Assembly: GCA_958450325.1 (NCBI GenBank)
Contig: OY288259.1
Coordinates: forward strand, 27,646,734-27,710,733
Direction: 5' to 3'
DNA: 64,000 bases
From: Agrostemma githago
Lineage: Eukaryota > Streptophyta > Magnoliopsida > Caryophyllales > Caryophyllaceae
The notes under the pieces were generated by a model, which ran no database searches, was not told the DNA's origin, and was given only the letters and a program-made list of their open reading frames with translations. Shown here in pieces: positions 25,255 through 37,153 of the stretch; the stretch's first letter is position 1; each line of letters opens with the position of its first letter. The position numbers and the translations under genes were made by a program.

Positions 25255-28200
25255 TGTAATCTCCTAGAAAATCTAACGCAATACAGTGGCGGAAACACTG
25301 TAGAGTTGGGATTAAAACACACTGACAAACTATATCTTATTAAAAGAAATGGTAAGTTAATACAAAGGCCGGCCTCTTTTTACAAAAGGGCTAAAAAGGA
25401 AATTCTCCAAACGGGTTATACAAATCTATAAATTACATGAATCAGGAAAGAGTAGGATCCACACTACTCGCTAGCTCACACTCAAAACCGAGCAGCAAAT
25501 ACATGTCATGTTATAAACATAACAGACACGTCAGTGGGGAGTAACTCGGACGTTCTCCCAGCCATATTATATCATATGGAAAAATAATAGTATTACTATA
25601 TCAAAATAGTTAAAATGGAAAACGTTAAAATGATATAATAAAAATAAGTTTTCGGAGAAAACTTAAAACATTTGCCAACCTGCAAATCAAAAATCAATCG
25701 ATAATAATAAAAATATTCAGAATGGCGTTATGGAAATATTCAGTGTAGAAGGATAGACTTTCACTAGGAGAATACTAAAAACAAGCTTCGAGAACCAAGT
25801 TCAAACAAATCAAACTTCGGTCATTAACTAGGCTACTCAACCATAATAGGACGTGACTTATAAATGCGTGGCCCTAGTTTAAGATAATATGCACACCCCT
25901 CCCGAGCACCATAAATACTCAGTTCAACCCGACGCCGTCTTACAAGGCGAGGCACGAGTTTAAGGTCAAAATGTACACACACTCCCGAACACCATATATG
26001 CTCGGTTCAACAACCAGTGTGCCCCATAAAGACACACCAGCCTTATAGTTGATGGCAAAAACGTAAACCCCAGAATATATTACTCTAACCCCACACTTGT
26101 CCTTATTCCATAACTCCAAAACAAGTCATTATCAATATTGAGAATAAATAATCATTATAAATAATATGAAGATAAAAGGGAATAAACATTTTATATAAAA
26201 AGGGAAACTTTCTATAAATAGAAACTTACTAATTTTAGAAATTTACTTAAAATAGAGAGTCTTATAGAAAATACGTAAGTTATTAAAATAAATGAAATGT
26301 ATAAAAATAGCATTTCTAACGAAATTAACATTTTATTATTATCGTCGTTATCGTAACTTTATTATATTTCTAAATTCGTTACTCAAAACATAAAGAAAAT
26401 ATAATAAGTCAATATAGAGTATTATATAAATAATTAGGAAATCGAGTTAAAACTATAGATTTTAGAAAAGAGATGTTTTAAGAAAAACTATATCAAAATT
26501 AATTGAATCAACGAGTTTTATAAATAAAATGAGAGTTACAAAGACTTTAAATTATTTTTAATAAATAGCTTTTATTAATAAATAATACGGATTTTAATAA
26601 AAATAGTCAATTATAAACAAATAAGAAATTATTAGTGAAAATAGTATCGACTAAAAATATATTTAAAACGAAATCGAATATTTTCTCATTTATTAGTATA
26701 AATCGTAACACGGAAATTAATTTATTAACAAATTTACAGATTTCAATTAAAATATAAAAATACGATTTTAAGTGAAAATTATAAATTAACAAAATATGAA
26801 ATCGACATTATTTAGTTACTAGTGTCACGATAACCAACAAAATATTACAACGATCGTAAATAATTAAATTACAAACCATGTATAAAACGATATCGGAAAC
26901 TTTTAAAATATTTATAAGGCACAATTTAAAATAATATTTTTAGCAAATAATAAATAGCTAAAATTAGAAAACCGGAGTTAAAATACTTACTACATACTAC
27001 TACTCAAACATACGATATAAAATCGAGTAACGTTCTAAAGTTACCTTGAATTGATATCGGAATCAATCATGTTCTTGTCCTGGTCGAGTCCACGCTAAAT
27101 TTGGAAAATTGGAGAAGGACGGAGGATGAAAATTGGGAATGAGGGACACGGACTTGAAATCAAACCGCAACAGCCTATGAACAGCAACACGACACCACTA
27201 ATCACGACCCACAACAGCAGCCCAAAGTAACTCGAACAAAACGTGGATTTGATATATCAAAACAGCAGCATCAACACGCAGTACAGCAAAGAAGACAAAC
27301 CACGAACGAAAACAAGGAGAACGAAAGAAGAGAAGGATAGTTCAGACATCACAACACAGCATCGGTAGAAAACGTAGCAGCAGCACGGATGATGAAAGGA
27401 AGAAGAAGATTAGGGAAAGCCGACTAACCAGGTACGGAAAACAAAATGTGACAGCAACATATCCATCGAACAACAACGACAACAAGAAGGGGTGAAATAA
27501 GAAGAAATTTGAGACCGAACGGACAGCAATACAAATAATCTAATTGCATCATCCACAAAACAAGATGAGCAACAGAAATTCACATGAATAAATAGAGGAA
27601 CGAAGGACACGGCTCGAAACCCGATACGAACAAGGAAAACAGTAGCAAACACAACCAATTAAGAACCGAAGCACCGAAATAAAAAGAGAAGGAAACGGAA
27701 TGAATCGAGTAGCAGCAGAACTGGCAGACAGAAAAAGGAAAACAATAGCAGCAAAGCAAGAGAACGACATGGAAGGAGAAAGGGGAACCGAAAGCAATGG
27801 CCGCCGTAAACAGGACAGCAGTGAGCAGACCAAACAAACGCAACAGCAGCAGAAGAACGAAGGGGAAGAAGAAAACGGGGGAAGATGACAGAAGACAACG
27901 AAACACTTGCAGTAAAACGAAGCAGCAACAACAGTAAATATAGACAACACCAGCAGCAACGAAGGAAACACGAAAAGCCAAGGACGAGAAAACAGGGGAC
28001 GAGAACAAGTAGAAGAAGAAGACATACGGGCAGCAGCAGCAGCAACATCGAGGCAGCAGCAGTACAACGCAGCAGCAGTACGACGCAGCAGCAGTACAAC
28101 GCAGCAAAACAGAGGATCGAGCGATGGAGGAGATCGAGAAAAGGTGCTGATTGATGGTAGATAAAGAAAGGAGGAGGTGAGCGGTTAAGGAGATGGAGTA

Positions 28201-28929
28201 ATAATGGTGAAGATGAAGAGAAGGAGGAACGAATTGGGTAGAACGTAAAAGGGGAAGCGGTGGAGCAGGAAAAAAAGGCAAAAGGGGTGCGTATGATGAA
28301 TACAAGTGGGACGAATGTAATACTTAGGGAAAATGAAATGAATCAAGTGAGTAAATACAAATGAGATAGGAAAACGGGATAAATAATGAATCGGACCGTA
28401 ACGAATTCCGTAACAATAAGTTGACTGACCACGAAACGAATTAAAACGGGTTAACAAAATTAATAAATAATCGGACCGTTAAATGAAATGAGTAAATCAA
28501 ATATTCGAGACGAAAACGAAGCTTAAAGAAATAAATTAGACGGTGGAATAGTATTTCCCGATAAATAATAAATTTTCGATGAAGTGAATTAAATTGATAT
28601 CTCGAGAAAATGTAATAAATGTTTTGACGAAACTTAAAATAAATGAACTTCGAGCTTAAATATAATTAAATAAAAAGAATTTAGAATTTAAATCGTCGAA
28701 ATAGACATTCGATAAGAATTAAATTAAATGTATAAAATGAATTGAAACAAAAATAAAAATACATTTTAAATATAAGAAGAGTTTCTGAGCCAAATAGAAT
28801 TTTAGGAGTTTGAAATGATTAAACGATAAATTCGTTTTATAATAATTTTAAGAATTACAATTTAAATCGTAAATAAAATAAAAATACGAATATAACTTTA
28901 ATTTAATTCATAATATTAGGGATGTTACA
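25255..28929 (-). repeat. LTR4 of tandem array, mosaic and longer (3675 bp)
   Basis: It starts TGTAACATCCC at 28929 (minus) and ends TTACA at 25255. The part nearest the primer site (25255 to about 26090) is almost identical to LTR2 and LTR3. From there to 28929 it is clearly more diverged, with many substitutions and indels, and 27050-28290 is a different low-complexity block. It includes a short run of CAGCAGCAGTAC-type units at about 28030-28100. This is the outermost 5' LTR of the array. No target duplication can be tested because the other end is truncated. Confidence 0.83.
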
Positions 28930-29508
28930 CATGATATTTGACGAGACCAACCAAATTGTGCTTCACTTGGTCAGGCGGCCTTCAACAAATGTGCTACATA
29001 TAAGTATATCTGCGTTGTTTGCCGTTAAATCACTCCAACTTGGCAGCATGTGTCGGACAACACGATGTTCAATACGGAACAACTTTTTACCGTCGACGCT
29101 TTACTTCTTATCGTCAGCGTTAATTACGTAAAAGGACGACTATGTCCCCGCTATTTATTCTCGAAATAATATTACTTTTACATTTTATAGATTATCAGTT
29201 TATTAAAAGTCGATAATAAAACGGTCTTTTTCAATTATCGTAATAAACCAAAACCGACTTCGTATATAGTTAATATATGGAATTACGTAAAATGACGAGT
29301 TCTCCTTTGCAATTAATTAACGAAATATTATCATATTTACATTTTATAGAGTATCAGTTTATTAGAAGTCGATAATGAAACCGTTTTTTTCGATTATCGT
29401 TACGCCTACAATTTTAAACAGTTAATTGGATTAATTAACGATTTAATACAATTTAATAAACGTAATTAACAAATACGAGTAATACGTAAATTAAATAATC
29501 CTAATTAA
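28930..29508. other. Unassigned AT-rich sequence with a direct duplication
   Basis: No gene is recognised. Two copies of an approximately 80-base sequence (about 29166-29247 and 29325-29404) share TACATTTTATAGA, ATCAGTTTATTA and GTCGATAAT words with scattered changes. The first 180 bases are less AT-rich and unidentified. Confidence 0.5.
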
Positions 29509-29700
29509 TCTACGACAAGTCGACGATTTATTATACAAATCGATGCAAATTAAAACAAAAAAATCCGGAAATGGGTCGGGTCAAGTGGGTTTTTTTACCC
29601 ACCCATGGGTGAGTCGAAAAATCCACTCGACCCGACCCATTTCCGTTTTTTTTCCTTTTAATTTACATTGATTTGTATAATAAATCTTGATTGTCGATTT
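29509..29700. repeat. Foldback (inverted repeat) element centred at 29605/29606
   Basis: The two arms of about 85-95 bases mirror each other around ACCCATGGGT. Left-arm blocks TTTATTATACAAATC, AAATTAAAA and GAAATGGGTCGGGTC reappear as reverse complements on the right with small changes. The inner arms contain GGGTCGGGTCAAGTGGG and its partner. Likely a MITE or relic of a foldback element. No flanking duplication could be fixed. Confidence 0.7.
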
Positions 29701-31139
29701 ATTCGATTAACGACATATACGGCGAAACGGAGATTCATAAGTCGACCTAAACTGATAAATCTATCCCGATCTACGATATGAATCGATTTAATTGCGTAAA
29801 TAAGTAAAAGTTGCAAAAAAAAAAATCGAAGAATACCTCCAATTGTAGCACGATCGATCGATTAACACCGCTTGTGGAAGTGTAAAACCCGTTCCTCAAG
29901 GTTCGTGAAATAAGAAACCCAATATTTTAGAAAACCGCTTCGTAATACTCGATTTGTAATTTCGATTTTCTAGAGAGATGAAACGGAAATGAATAATGAA
30001 ATGCTTTTAAAGTAGGGTTAAAATATGCAAATCAAAACTCTTTTTCTGACGGGAACATCATAAATCATTTATCATCACCTATCAATTAGGGGTAAAAATT
30101 CCTCTTACTTTTCGAAATTATATGTTAAATTTTCACCTAGGTTTCAAAGGTATGATTTGATCTGGGTTTGTTAGAAATTGGCGTATCATTGAAAAAAGTT
30201 GAAAACTTTGGAAGATATTGAGTAAATTTTGAGGAGTGAATTGAGGGATTGGGTATAAAGATTGTATTTTGATCATTGATTTGTTAATTGTTCTAAAAGT
30301 CAGGTTATATTCCGCAAAAGAATTGATAAAGATATGCCCAATTTTTTCCTGTTTTCAGTCCACAAGTTGTTTAGTGAAATGCTTTTCAACGGTTGTGGCT
30401 TTAATGAGGACGATTGTGTTGATTTATGTCGAGTTTTTAAACGGTTTTTTTAAAAAAACGCTTCATTTTGTAAAGTTTATGTGAATTTAGCTAATTACGT
30501 AAAGTTGTTATTTTGATGCTTCATTTAGTATTGTTTTGTGTGAATTTAAAGGTTATGATCAAGCTATTTACGTACATAAGAGTGATTCTAGCTAACTGTC
30601 TCTTATCATGTCATAATTACAGAGATATCAATCCACTAATTGATTTCTAAATAATGCTAATTGATATTATCTTTGATGCTAATTGATTGAGAGGAATCAT
30701 GAGAATATCATTTAATAATATCCTTAACACGCTCCCGCAAGACGGTCGGTCGAAGAGTAAGGTCGATCTTGGATCTCAAATCAACGAAACGGGGATGAGC
30801 TGGAGGCTTGGTTAGAGTATAGCGTGGATGAGTCGAGTTTCAAAATAAAATAATAAATACGTTTTTTAAATATGAAGCGAAAAAAAACGACGTAATGAGT
30901 GTCAATTAAAACACAATTTCTAAAAAAGTCGATTTGGTGGAGTCAGTTTCAAAATTAGAAATCGTCAATATTACCGATTCGTAAAACGAAAATATTAGAA
31001 ATAAAAAATAAAATCTAATGAAGGGCAAAGTCGTCATTTTACGTAATTAATGCCGAGGGTAAGAAGTAAAGCGCTGATGGCAAAGTGTAGCCCCGTTGAA
31101 TGTCAAACACAACTATTTAGCGAAAAGTTCTCTCATATT
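29701..31139. other. Unassigned intergenic sequence
   Basis: AT-rich, with no frame resembling a known protein. The frame at 30269-30484 is short and has no domain. A GC-richer stretch near 30730-30840 looks like repeat sequence but was not identified. Confidence 0.4.
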
Positions 31140-32025
31140 CTTAGGGTCCGTTTGGATATAGGGAAATGGAGAGACAGGGATGGGAGGGAAAGGGAGGGTT
31201 GCATTTTCACAAATGGAGGGGAAGGAAAGGGAGGGAATGAGTTTCTTCATCTTAGACCAAAATAAAATCTTGTCAAAGTTGACACGATTTTGAGGGAAAA
31301 TAATACTCCGTCAATACCACATTGATCACTCCCTTTCATTTTGGCACAATAACTAAGAAAACTCAATTATACTTGTTTCATTTCTTTGTTTTATTTTCTT
31401 AAAATATTTTTTTCTTTTACGCGGGAGTTGGATTAGGATAAAAAAATTATGTTTTTTTTCCATTACGGGTGAGTCAAGTTAAGGTAAAGCATTTTTTTGT
31501 ACTTAAATTATGCCACTTTTAGCTCAGTTCAGTTCATATGTGTTCAGTTCAGACAAGACACATTCAGTTCAGTTCTTTTATGCCTTGTTTACTTTTTCCG
31601 TCACAGGTGAACCGGTTAGGATAAGAAAGCGAATAAAAAAATTATGTTGCTTTGTTTTTTTTACCAATTTTTAAGTCAGAAAATATACTACGTACTTGCT
31701 ATATTCAAACGAGACAAAAAATAATAATCGTAATTAGAGGAATTTTAGGTTCAAATAATTAATAAACGAGTCAAACATTTATTTCATGCAACTACTCAAT
31801 ACTCAAATAAATAACGTGATGAAGTTGCATTAAATATTTTGTTTATTCAACATCTTTTTCCTAATCCAAGTAATGACACTTACCATCCCTCCCTCCTTCC
31901 CTTTCCTTCCAATTCTTGATATCCAAACAACCTCCCCTCATTTTTCCCTTCTCTCCCATCCCCTCCTCTTCCTTCCCCCTCCCATCCCCTTTCCTTCTTA
32001 TTTTCTTATCCAATCGAACCCTTAG
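31140..32025. mobile_element. TIR-bounded non-autonomous element (hAT-like ends), ~886 bp
   Basis: The left end CTTAGGGTCCGTTTGGATA and the right end (reverse complement CTAAGGGTTCGATTGGATA) form an imperfect 19-base TIR. Inside both ends are complementary purine/pyrimidine tracts (GGGAGGGAAAGGGAGGG against CCTCCCTCCTTCCC). AGGGTYCGTTTGG ends are common on plant hAT-like MITEs. No clean 8-base target duplication was found. TTCAGTTCAG repeats occur near 31520-31580. No transposase frame. Confidence 0.55.
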
Positions 32026-33442
32026 ACTAAAATAAAGTGTCAAACTGTTTATCGCATTCATGTTGGAGAGACAGTTGATGGATAGTGTAGGGCCCAAATC
32101 TTCAACGATATCCTAATGTCCTAAGCAGCAAATGGCCCATGCAGGCCAAGGTAGCAATCCAACCAAACAGCTTAAGAAGCTTAACAAGCCATGAATCAAA
32201 GGAGCTCAGAATTCAAAACAGAATCAAGGAGTAAAGGAGAAGAGATCAACACAATTAATCGGTCAAAAGTCTTAAAGACTCCGAACAGCTAGCACCATTA
32301 TGGCCTCCTCAATGAGCCAAGATCCCATAACGGTTGGAGCGTACTCGATCACAAAGCAAGACATGAAAATCTACATCGACATTCGCATACATTATGTTGT
32401 AAACTATCAAATTTCAAAATAGTGAAAACCATCTACCTAGCTTTTGATGCATGTGGTTTTTTCCCTTTTACTAAAGGGTTTTTCCACGTATACTTTCTGT
32501 CTTTTCTTACTTTTTCATTTTGCTTAAGAACCTTGCTCGACATTATAATTCCTGATACTAGTTGACCCGCCATACCTTGACCTACCCTACCTTGGTGAGA
32601 AAATTTACCAAAACCGATAGTTATATACATTGTGCATACTACACAATATACAACCAAAACCGAGGTTTGAAGCCAAATATGGTCATGCTGAACACAAGTA
32701 TAGGAACATCAGAGTACTTTATTTTCACTCTTGTACTGGAAAATATTCAGAAGGTCTTCAAGCGAAGGAAATGAAGTGCAACATGTTTAACAAAGGCACA
32801 CATATACATGCCAATCAGCCAATAATACACGAAATCATAACCTTCTGAAAACTAAAGCAGAGGACAACCTACATGAATTACTCCATACTGTCACCAAATA
32901 CAAAGGGTGAGGGGGAATAATGCTGGGTGTTGGCCCTTTCAACTAGACAACCAACATAAAACTAAAATACTAATTCATTAACGTGGTAGAATCTTACATT
33001 TCACAGTAATCAATTCTGTATCACGGTATGGGTATAGATTTGCTAGTAATACAAATGCAACACCGTTCTTTGTCTAAACCTAGGGGTGACATCCAACAAG
33101 TATGGGAAGGTCAAAGTTATCAACAGTTAATCACCATAAAATACATAATTAACACTACCAAGGTTAAAATACTACTGAAAGTAGTTGATTTAGACATGAC
33201 CGACTCATGTGTCTAAAATTAAGAAACTTCGAAAAGTTATTTTGCTTGAGATTAAGTCTTCTTCAGTCAGAACCTCCTACCCTTATAGTTAACTTAGTAT
33301 GTATCATTTGTAGGCTATCATACCATTCATGCTCTTTACGCATTGTGAAACAGCCTCTCCTCCAAACAAAAAAGGAAAAACACAACTGAAAATATATTAT
33401 CTTACTCGAGATAGAATTAATTTTGAGGAACGGTAGGACTCC
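32026..33442. other. Intergenic sequence and probable 3' UTR of the PB1 gene
   Basis: No domain-bearing frame. The part nearest 33442 is expected to include the 3' UTR of the minus-strand PB1 gene, whose end is not determined. Short frames at 32433-32848 and 33028-33389 have no recognisable content. Confidence 0.4.
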
Positions 33443-35828
33443 TCATTGCTTGGTATTTTCAACCTGCAAGTGTGTTAAACTTTCCGACAACATCGCATTT
33501 TCAACCATTGTTGTAGTTTGGAGCTGAGAGGGCAATGTTGGTCCTGTAGGCTGACTTTTATATATTTGTGCATGCATAGGATCTTCATATTCATTGACAT
33601 AGTTAGCGCTTTCCAATGAAGAGATAAAAACTGGCTGAGAAGGAGGATTTTGTATAGTTGGATTGGGTGCATGCACATTAGTAGTATATTCGGTTGTTGG
33701 TCCCGCAGGTTTGTACCCTTCGTAAACCATGTGTGGAGCAACGATAACCGGGTTTGGAGCCATTTGTGGTTGACTACCAGGAATAGTTTGTTGAATAGCA
33801 TAAAGGCTCTGTGCTTGACCGGCAGGCATCATGTACATGGGGTATGGCTGGTTTGTGTGGTGATATTGGACAGGATGTTGTGCTTGGACATATGGATGGT
33901 ACATTGTTGGAACCGTGATTGGACTTGGGGATGGATAATATTGGCTAACATAATGGGTATGGGGAGACGGATGGTGGATATATTGTTGTGGTTGTACAGG
34001 TGGGGATACTACCTGAGGAGGATGATCCGCTGGTTTTGAAAGTACATACCCGGACACTTGGATTGGTGTTAGTATGTCATTCTTCGAAGAATGATCGGAG
34101 ATGTTGCTTTCAATTTCAACAGGGTTAGTAGAAACATGTTTTGACTCATGATATTCTGATGCATCTTGGTATACAATTGCTTGTTGGCTGAAGTTTGGAC
34201 TAGGAACACTGTTGTCACTGCTTCATAAAACAAACCATAGTGCAGTTAAGAACAACTATCCTAAAAAAAATATAAAATGTGAATCTAGAAATAAACATGT
34301 GTGCTATTTACGGATCTTGCGATCGTTAATTTGGTATCAATGCTGCTTCAACTCTTCACTCTGTCAATATGTTGTGTGGCACACTAAGACATTTCTAACC
34401 GGCAGAATCCAATATTCCATAATTGACAAGTTATGGAGGCCCAACTATGACACACTTTTTCCAAAATAAAACTGTGTATTATAACTTCACCCCATGTAGT
34501 GTCAGACGTTGGCAGAGTGACATAGCATATGACTTTATATGGGTTCTTCCATTGTGGTTGCTCTTAAGTATCTCAAGAGAAGTGTGGTCAGCCAAATAAT
34601 GAAAAGTCATATGCTATGTCAGACCGTAAGATGATACAGACCTATCTTGTGGAACACAAGCAGACGCAGTTTTAACCCTCTATAAACATTTACGGTCACC
34701 GCATAAATATACTGAATGCAACTCATAGAAACACAGTAAAGTTCCTCACAAGACTGAGCATTTCACCCTACGAATGAACGATAGAAGGAGAATGGATTGG
34801 TATCATTGAGTTGATGGAAGTATCATTGCTCATAGCAGTTGAGTGTTCCGTGCATTTTCACAAGAGTAGACTTAGCTGTTCATAACTGAAACACGTGTAC
34901 AAGAAACGGTCTTAATTAAACCTCATGATTCCTCATTTGATCAGTTGATTATTTACCACTTGGATGTAACGAAACTACTTATAACAGTCTTGTACAAGAC
35001 AGACATTATACTAAATAGATCATCTAATAATACCATAGTAATCGAATAAAAAGTCATTATCATCATTGATTGAATGTCTAATGTTATGTGCTTGTGAATT
35101 GAACCATAATAGCTGGCAGAAACAAATGCAAAATGCAGAGATAAAATGAAATAGATTAATATAAGAGTATGTATGTATGTATGTATGTATGTAGGTAGGT
35201 AGAGATACCTGCCCAAGGAATCAAGGGAAGGGAGAACAAGTTTAACCCCATGAAAACGAGATCCGGAACTATCATCCCTATCTCTAACAACGAGGGAATT
35301 AGTGGAGGAATTATTGGAGCCGAAAGATGAATCCTCCCTATTATCCCTATGATCCTTATTATTATCCTTGTCATCGAGGGAGGCGGAGTCTGGGTTGACC
35401 CCAGCAGTACGGAGGGCATCGATGAACCAAGCGTCGGTCTTGAGATCATGAGTGGTGTGTCCATCGGGGGAGGGGGAGGGGAAGAGGAAGAAGCGAAGGC
35501 GAGAGGAGGGGCGGTTGTACTCATCGAGCATGTTGGAGAGGTCCTCGTCGGACGAGAGGGAGACGAGGGAGTCGAGGTCGTGGTCGGGGAGCTGGTACTT
35601 GAGGGAGAAGGGGAGGGGGATGCGAAGGGTGGAGGACAGGTGGCTCAGCAGGGCGGGTAGGGAGCCCGCCGTTGCCCGAGGGACGCCCACCAGCCGGGTC
35701 TCTCCGCCAGCGTAGAACAAGGTTTTGTCGTGGGGACGCGGGAGGATATGCCCCTTGTAGCTGCACATCAGCCGCACTTTGTCCACACTCCTGATGCTGG
35801 GTTCGATTTCAGATGGGTCAGCCTCCAT
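33443..35828 (-). CDS. PB1 (Phox/Bem1p, octicosapeptide) domain protein, two exons
   Basis: The protein is predicted at 465 residues. Exon 1 is 35209-35828, starting at ATG 35828. Exon 2 is 33443-34220, with the stop at 33445-33443. The donor reads CAG/GTATCT. The acceptor is ATGAAG/CAG, with CAG/TGAC three bases on as an alternative; either keeps the frame. Residues ~14-117 form a PB1 domain, starting at KVRLMCSYKGHILPRP and including YQLPDHDLDSLVSLSSDEDL, which is the acidic OPCA-like segment. PB1 domains mediate head-to-tail protein-protein interaction. A Ser/Asp/Asn-rich linker (~148-195) follows, then a Pro/Gln/Tyr/His-rich low-complexity C-terminus. The plant family is mostly uncharacterised, so no specific role is assigned. 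There are no internal stops, and exon 1 is GC-rich compared with its surroundings. It is the only intact host gene in the window. Confidence 0.87.
34518..34621. repeat. 19-bp perfect inverted repeat in the PB1 intron
   Basis: TGACATAGCATATGACTTT (34518-34536) pairs exactly with its reverse complement at 34603-34621 across a 66-base loop. The loop contains CCATTGTGGTTGCTCTTA, a sequence typical of PIF/Harbinger-type MITE ends. Probably a MITE relic; a hairpin RNA is possible. Confidence 0.65.
35167..35202. repeat. GTAT/GTAG tetranucleotide microsatellite at the PB1 splice donor
   Basis: GTAT units followed by GTAG units end six bases inside the intron from the donor. In the transcript the tract is ACAT/CTAC-type. 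Its length could vary among individuals. Confidence 0.85.
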
Positions 35829-36812
35829 CTTGTAAGGAATACGATGAAGATGAAGAAATGTGTGATTTGGGGGGATGGATGAGAGAGAAAGAAAGACAGG
35901 AAGATGCGATGATAATGCATTCCATGGGTCTCCATACTTCTAGGCCTTGTGGCATGGTATGTTAAGAGAAGGCAGATGGTGGAGTGCGGTATAAGAGCAT
36001 GTACACCATCAAGCAGTACGCTGTTCTCACCCTTTACTTTTTCACGTTTTTCTCAATCCTATACAACCCATTTTCCCTACTTAACATCCACCTCAAATTT
36101 TCATTTACTCTTAAGACCTCCTTTATTTACTCTTCTATTTTTCGGGAGTGGCCCTATGAAATGTAATTTCATGTTGTGAAGTGGGAGAACCCATTAAATA
36201 TAATTTTATGGAATTGTTTGGATATTCCAAAAGTAAAAAATTATGGAACTTAAACTTCTACTATGAGTTACCCTATACACTTCCCACATCACGACTTATG
36301 CTAATAACTTTTATACCCTTATGCTTTTATCATATTTCCCACATTAAAAAAACATCCAAAACATCTCACGCCAACAAGAATTTATTTTTCACATATCTCC
36401 AACTTTTTTATACCCTACACTATCCATCTCAATATTTCACCTATCATCTCGTACATATTTAATTAAAAACAAATTTTATTAAATTAAAAGTGAATGTAAT
36501 TATTTGCTATTGTAAGAAAAAAAATTACTTATTAATTCTATACTACGTAATATAAGTGGATTTTCTTTTAAGTTTAAATCAAACAGTTATATTTACCCGT
36601 CTATTTTTCATAATTATCTTACTATATAATAAAACAGAAATCACACCATTATCTTTTTGAAGTCAAAACGCACTTTTCTAAAATATAGTAATTTCCATAT
36701 TAATCTAATATAATAATAACCATTATTCTATAATATTATTGATAATTTCCATATTGACGATATATCATTTATTTAAGCGGGATAAAAATATCTGAAAAGT
36801 TTCTTAAAATGT
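35829..36812. other. PB1 gene upstream region and unassigned AT-rich sequence
   Basis: On the minus strand the bases just before ATG 35828 are CT-rich (TTTCTTTCTCTCTC), like a plant 5' UTR. No convincing TATA box was found. TAAGAGCATGTACACCAT at about 35991-36009 resembles a MITE end without a visible partner. The remainder is AT-rich with chance frames. Confidence 0.45.
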
Positions 36813-36814
36813 TA

Positions 36815-37017
36815 CTCTCTCTGTTTCATTGATATTTCTACATTTTCTTTTACAACCACTTCTTTGATTTTTTCTAGTTTATTTTTTTTGCTATCAAACT
36901 TCTCTCTTACCTAGGTGACTCACTTAATTTACCCTATCTCTACTTTTACCTATTTTATTGTTTTTCTTAAGAAATGTGTCATTTTTAAGGTGGAAGAAAT
37001 CAATGAAATTGAGGGAG
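36815..37017. mobile_element. Stowaway-type MITE (203 bp)
   Basis: The ends CTCTCTCTGTTTCATTGAT and (reverse complement) CTCCCTCAATTTCATTGAT form TIRs, flanked by TA on both sides (36813-36814, 37018-37019). The CTCCCTC-start TIR and TA target are diagnostic of Stowaway/Mariner MITEs. Confidence 0.88.
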
Positions 37018-37153
37018 TACAATAATACAGAGTACGACTAAATTAAAATAATAATTATATTAATGGGAAATTGTTTATAAAATTTTACCCCCATAATTTG
37101 CCGGGATAATCCTTCCTGTAACAGGGAAGGATAATGCTTGATATCGCTTAAGT

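Larger units (their letters stand above)
2703..28929 (-). mobile_element. Tandem array of a non-autonomous LTR retrotransposon (4 LTRs, 3 internal regions)
   Basis: Read on the minus strand the order is LTR4, internal 3, LTR3, internal 2, LTR2, internal 1, LTR1 (truncated). Each complete LTR starts TGTAACA and ends TTACA. Each internal region has an initiator tRNA-Met primer site (TGGTATCAGAGC) two bases inside one LTR and a purine tract (AGTGGGGAGA-type) against the next. LTR plus internal is about 4.36 kb. The internal regions are only 1.40-1.42 kb and have no gag or pol, so the family is a LARD-like derivative mobilised in trans. LTR3 is interrupted by the Athila-type element at 11943-21686. 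The purine- and CAG-rich LTR sequence produces long spurious minus-strand frames (for example 3601-4317 and 27580-28305) that are not genes. Confidence 0.88.
34221..35208 (-). other. Intron of the PB1 gene
   Basis: 988 bases with GT-AG ends in phase 2. It contains a tetranucleotide repeat next to the donor and an inverted repeat. If the alternative acceptor is used the intron ends at 34218. Confidence 0.75.

Noticed and set aside
27580..28305. Long minus-strand frames (241 and 172 codons) in LTR4, and similar ones at 3601-4317, 8679-9098 and 22803-23318
   Set aside because: They are Cys/Leu/Ser/Phe-rich translations of the CAG/GAA-rich LTR segment, lie antisense to purine tracts, have no domain, and change or vanish between LTR copies.
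30725..30840. GC-richer sequence with CACGCTCCCGCAAGACGG, resembling a copia- or SINE-linked motif
   Set aside because: No ends, duplication or coding motif could be identified, so it is left unassigned.
34953..35208. Continuation of the PB1 exon 1 frame into the intron
   Set aside because: It reads through a GTATCT donor into a microsatellite and non-domain sequence. The PB1 C-terminal part lies in exon 2.
35349..35766. Frames overlapping PB1 exon 1 on both strands
   Set aside because: The PB1 frame has a clear domain and splice sites. The others are GC-rich shadows.
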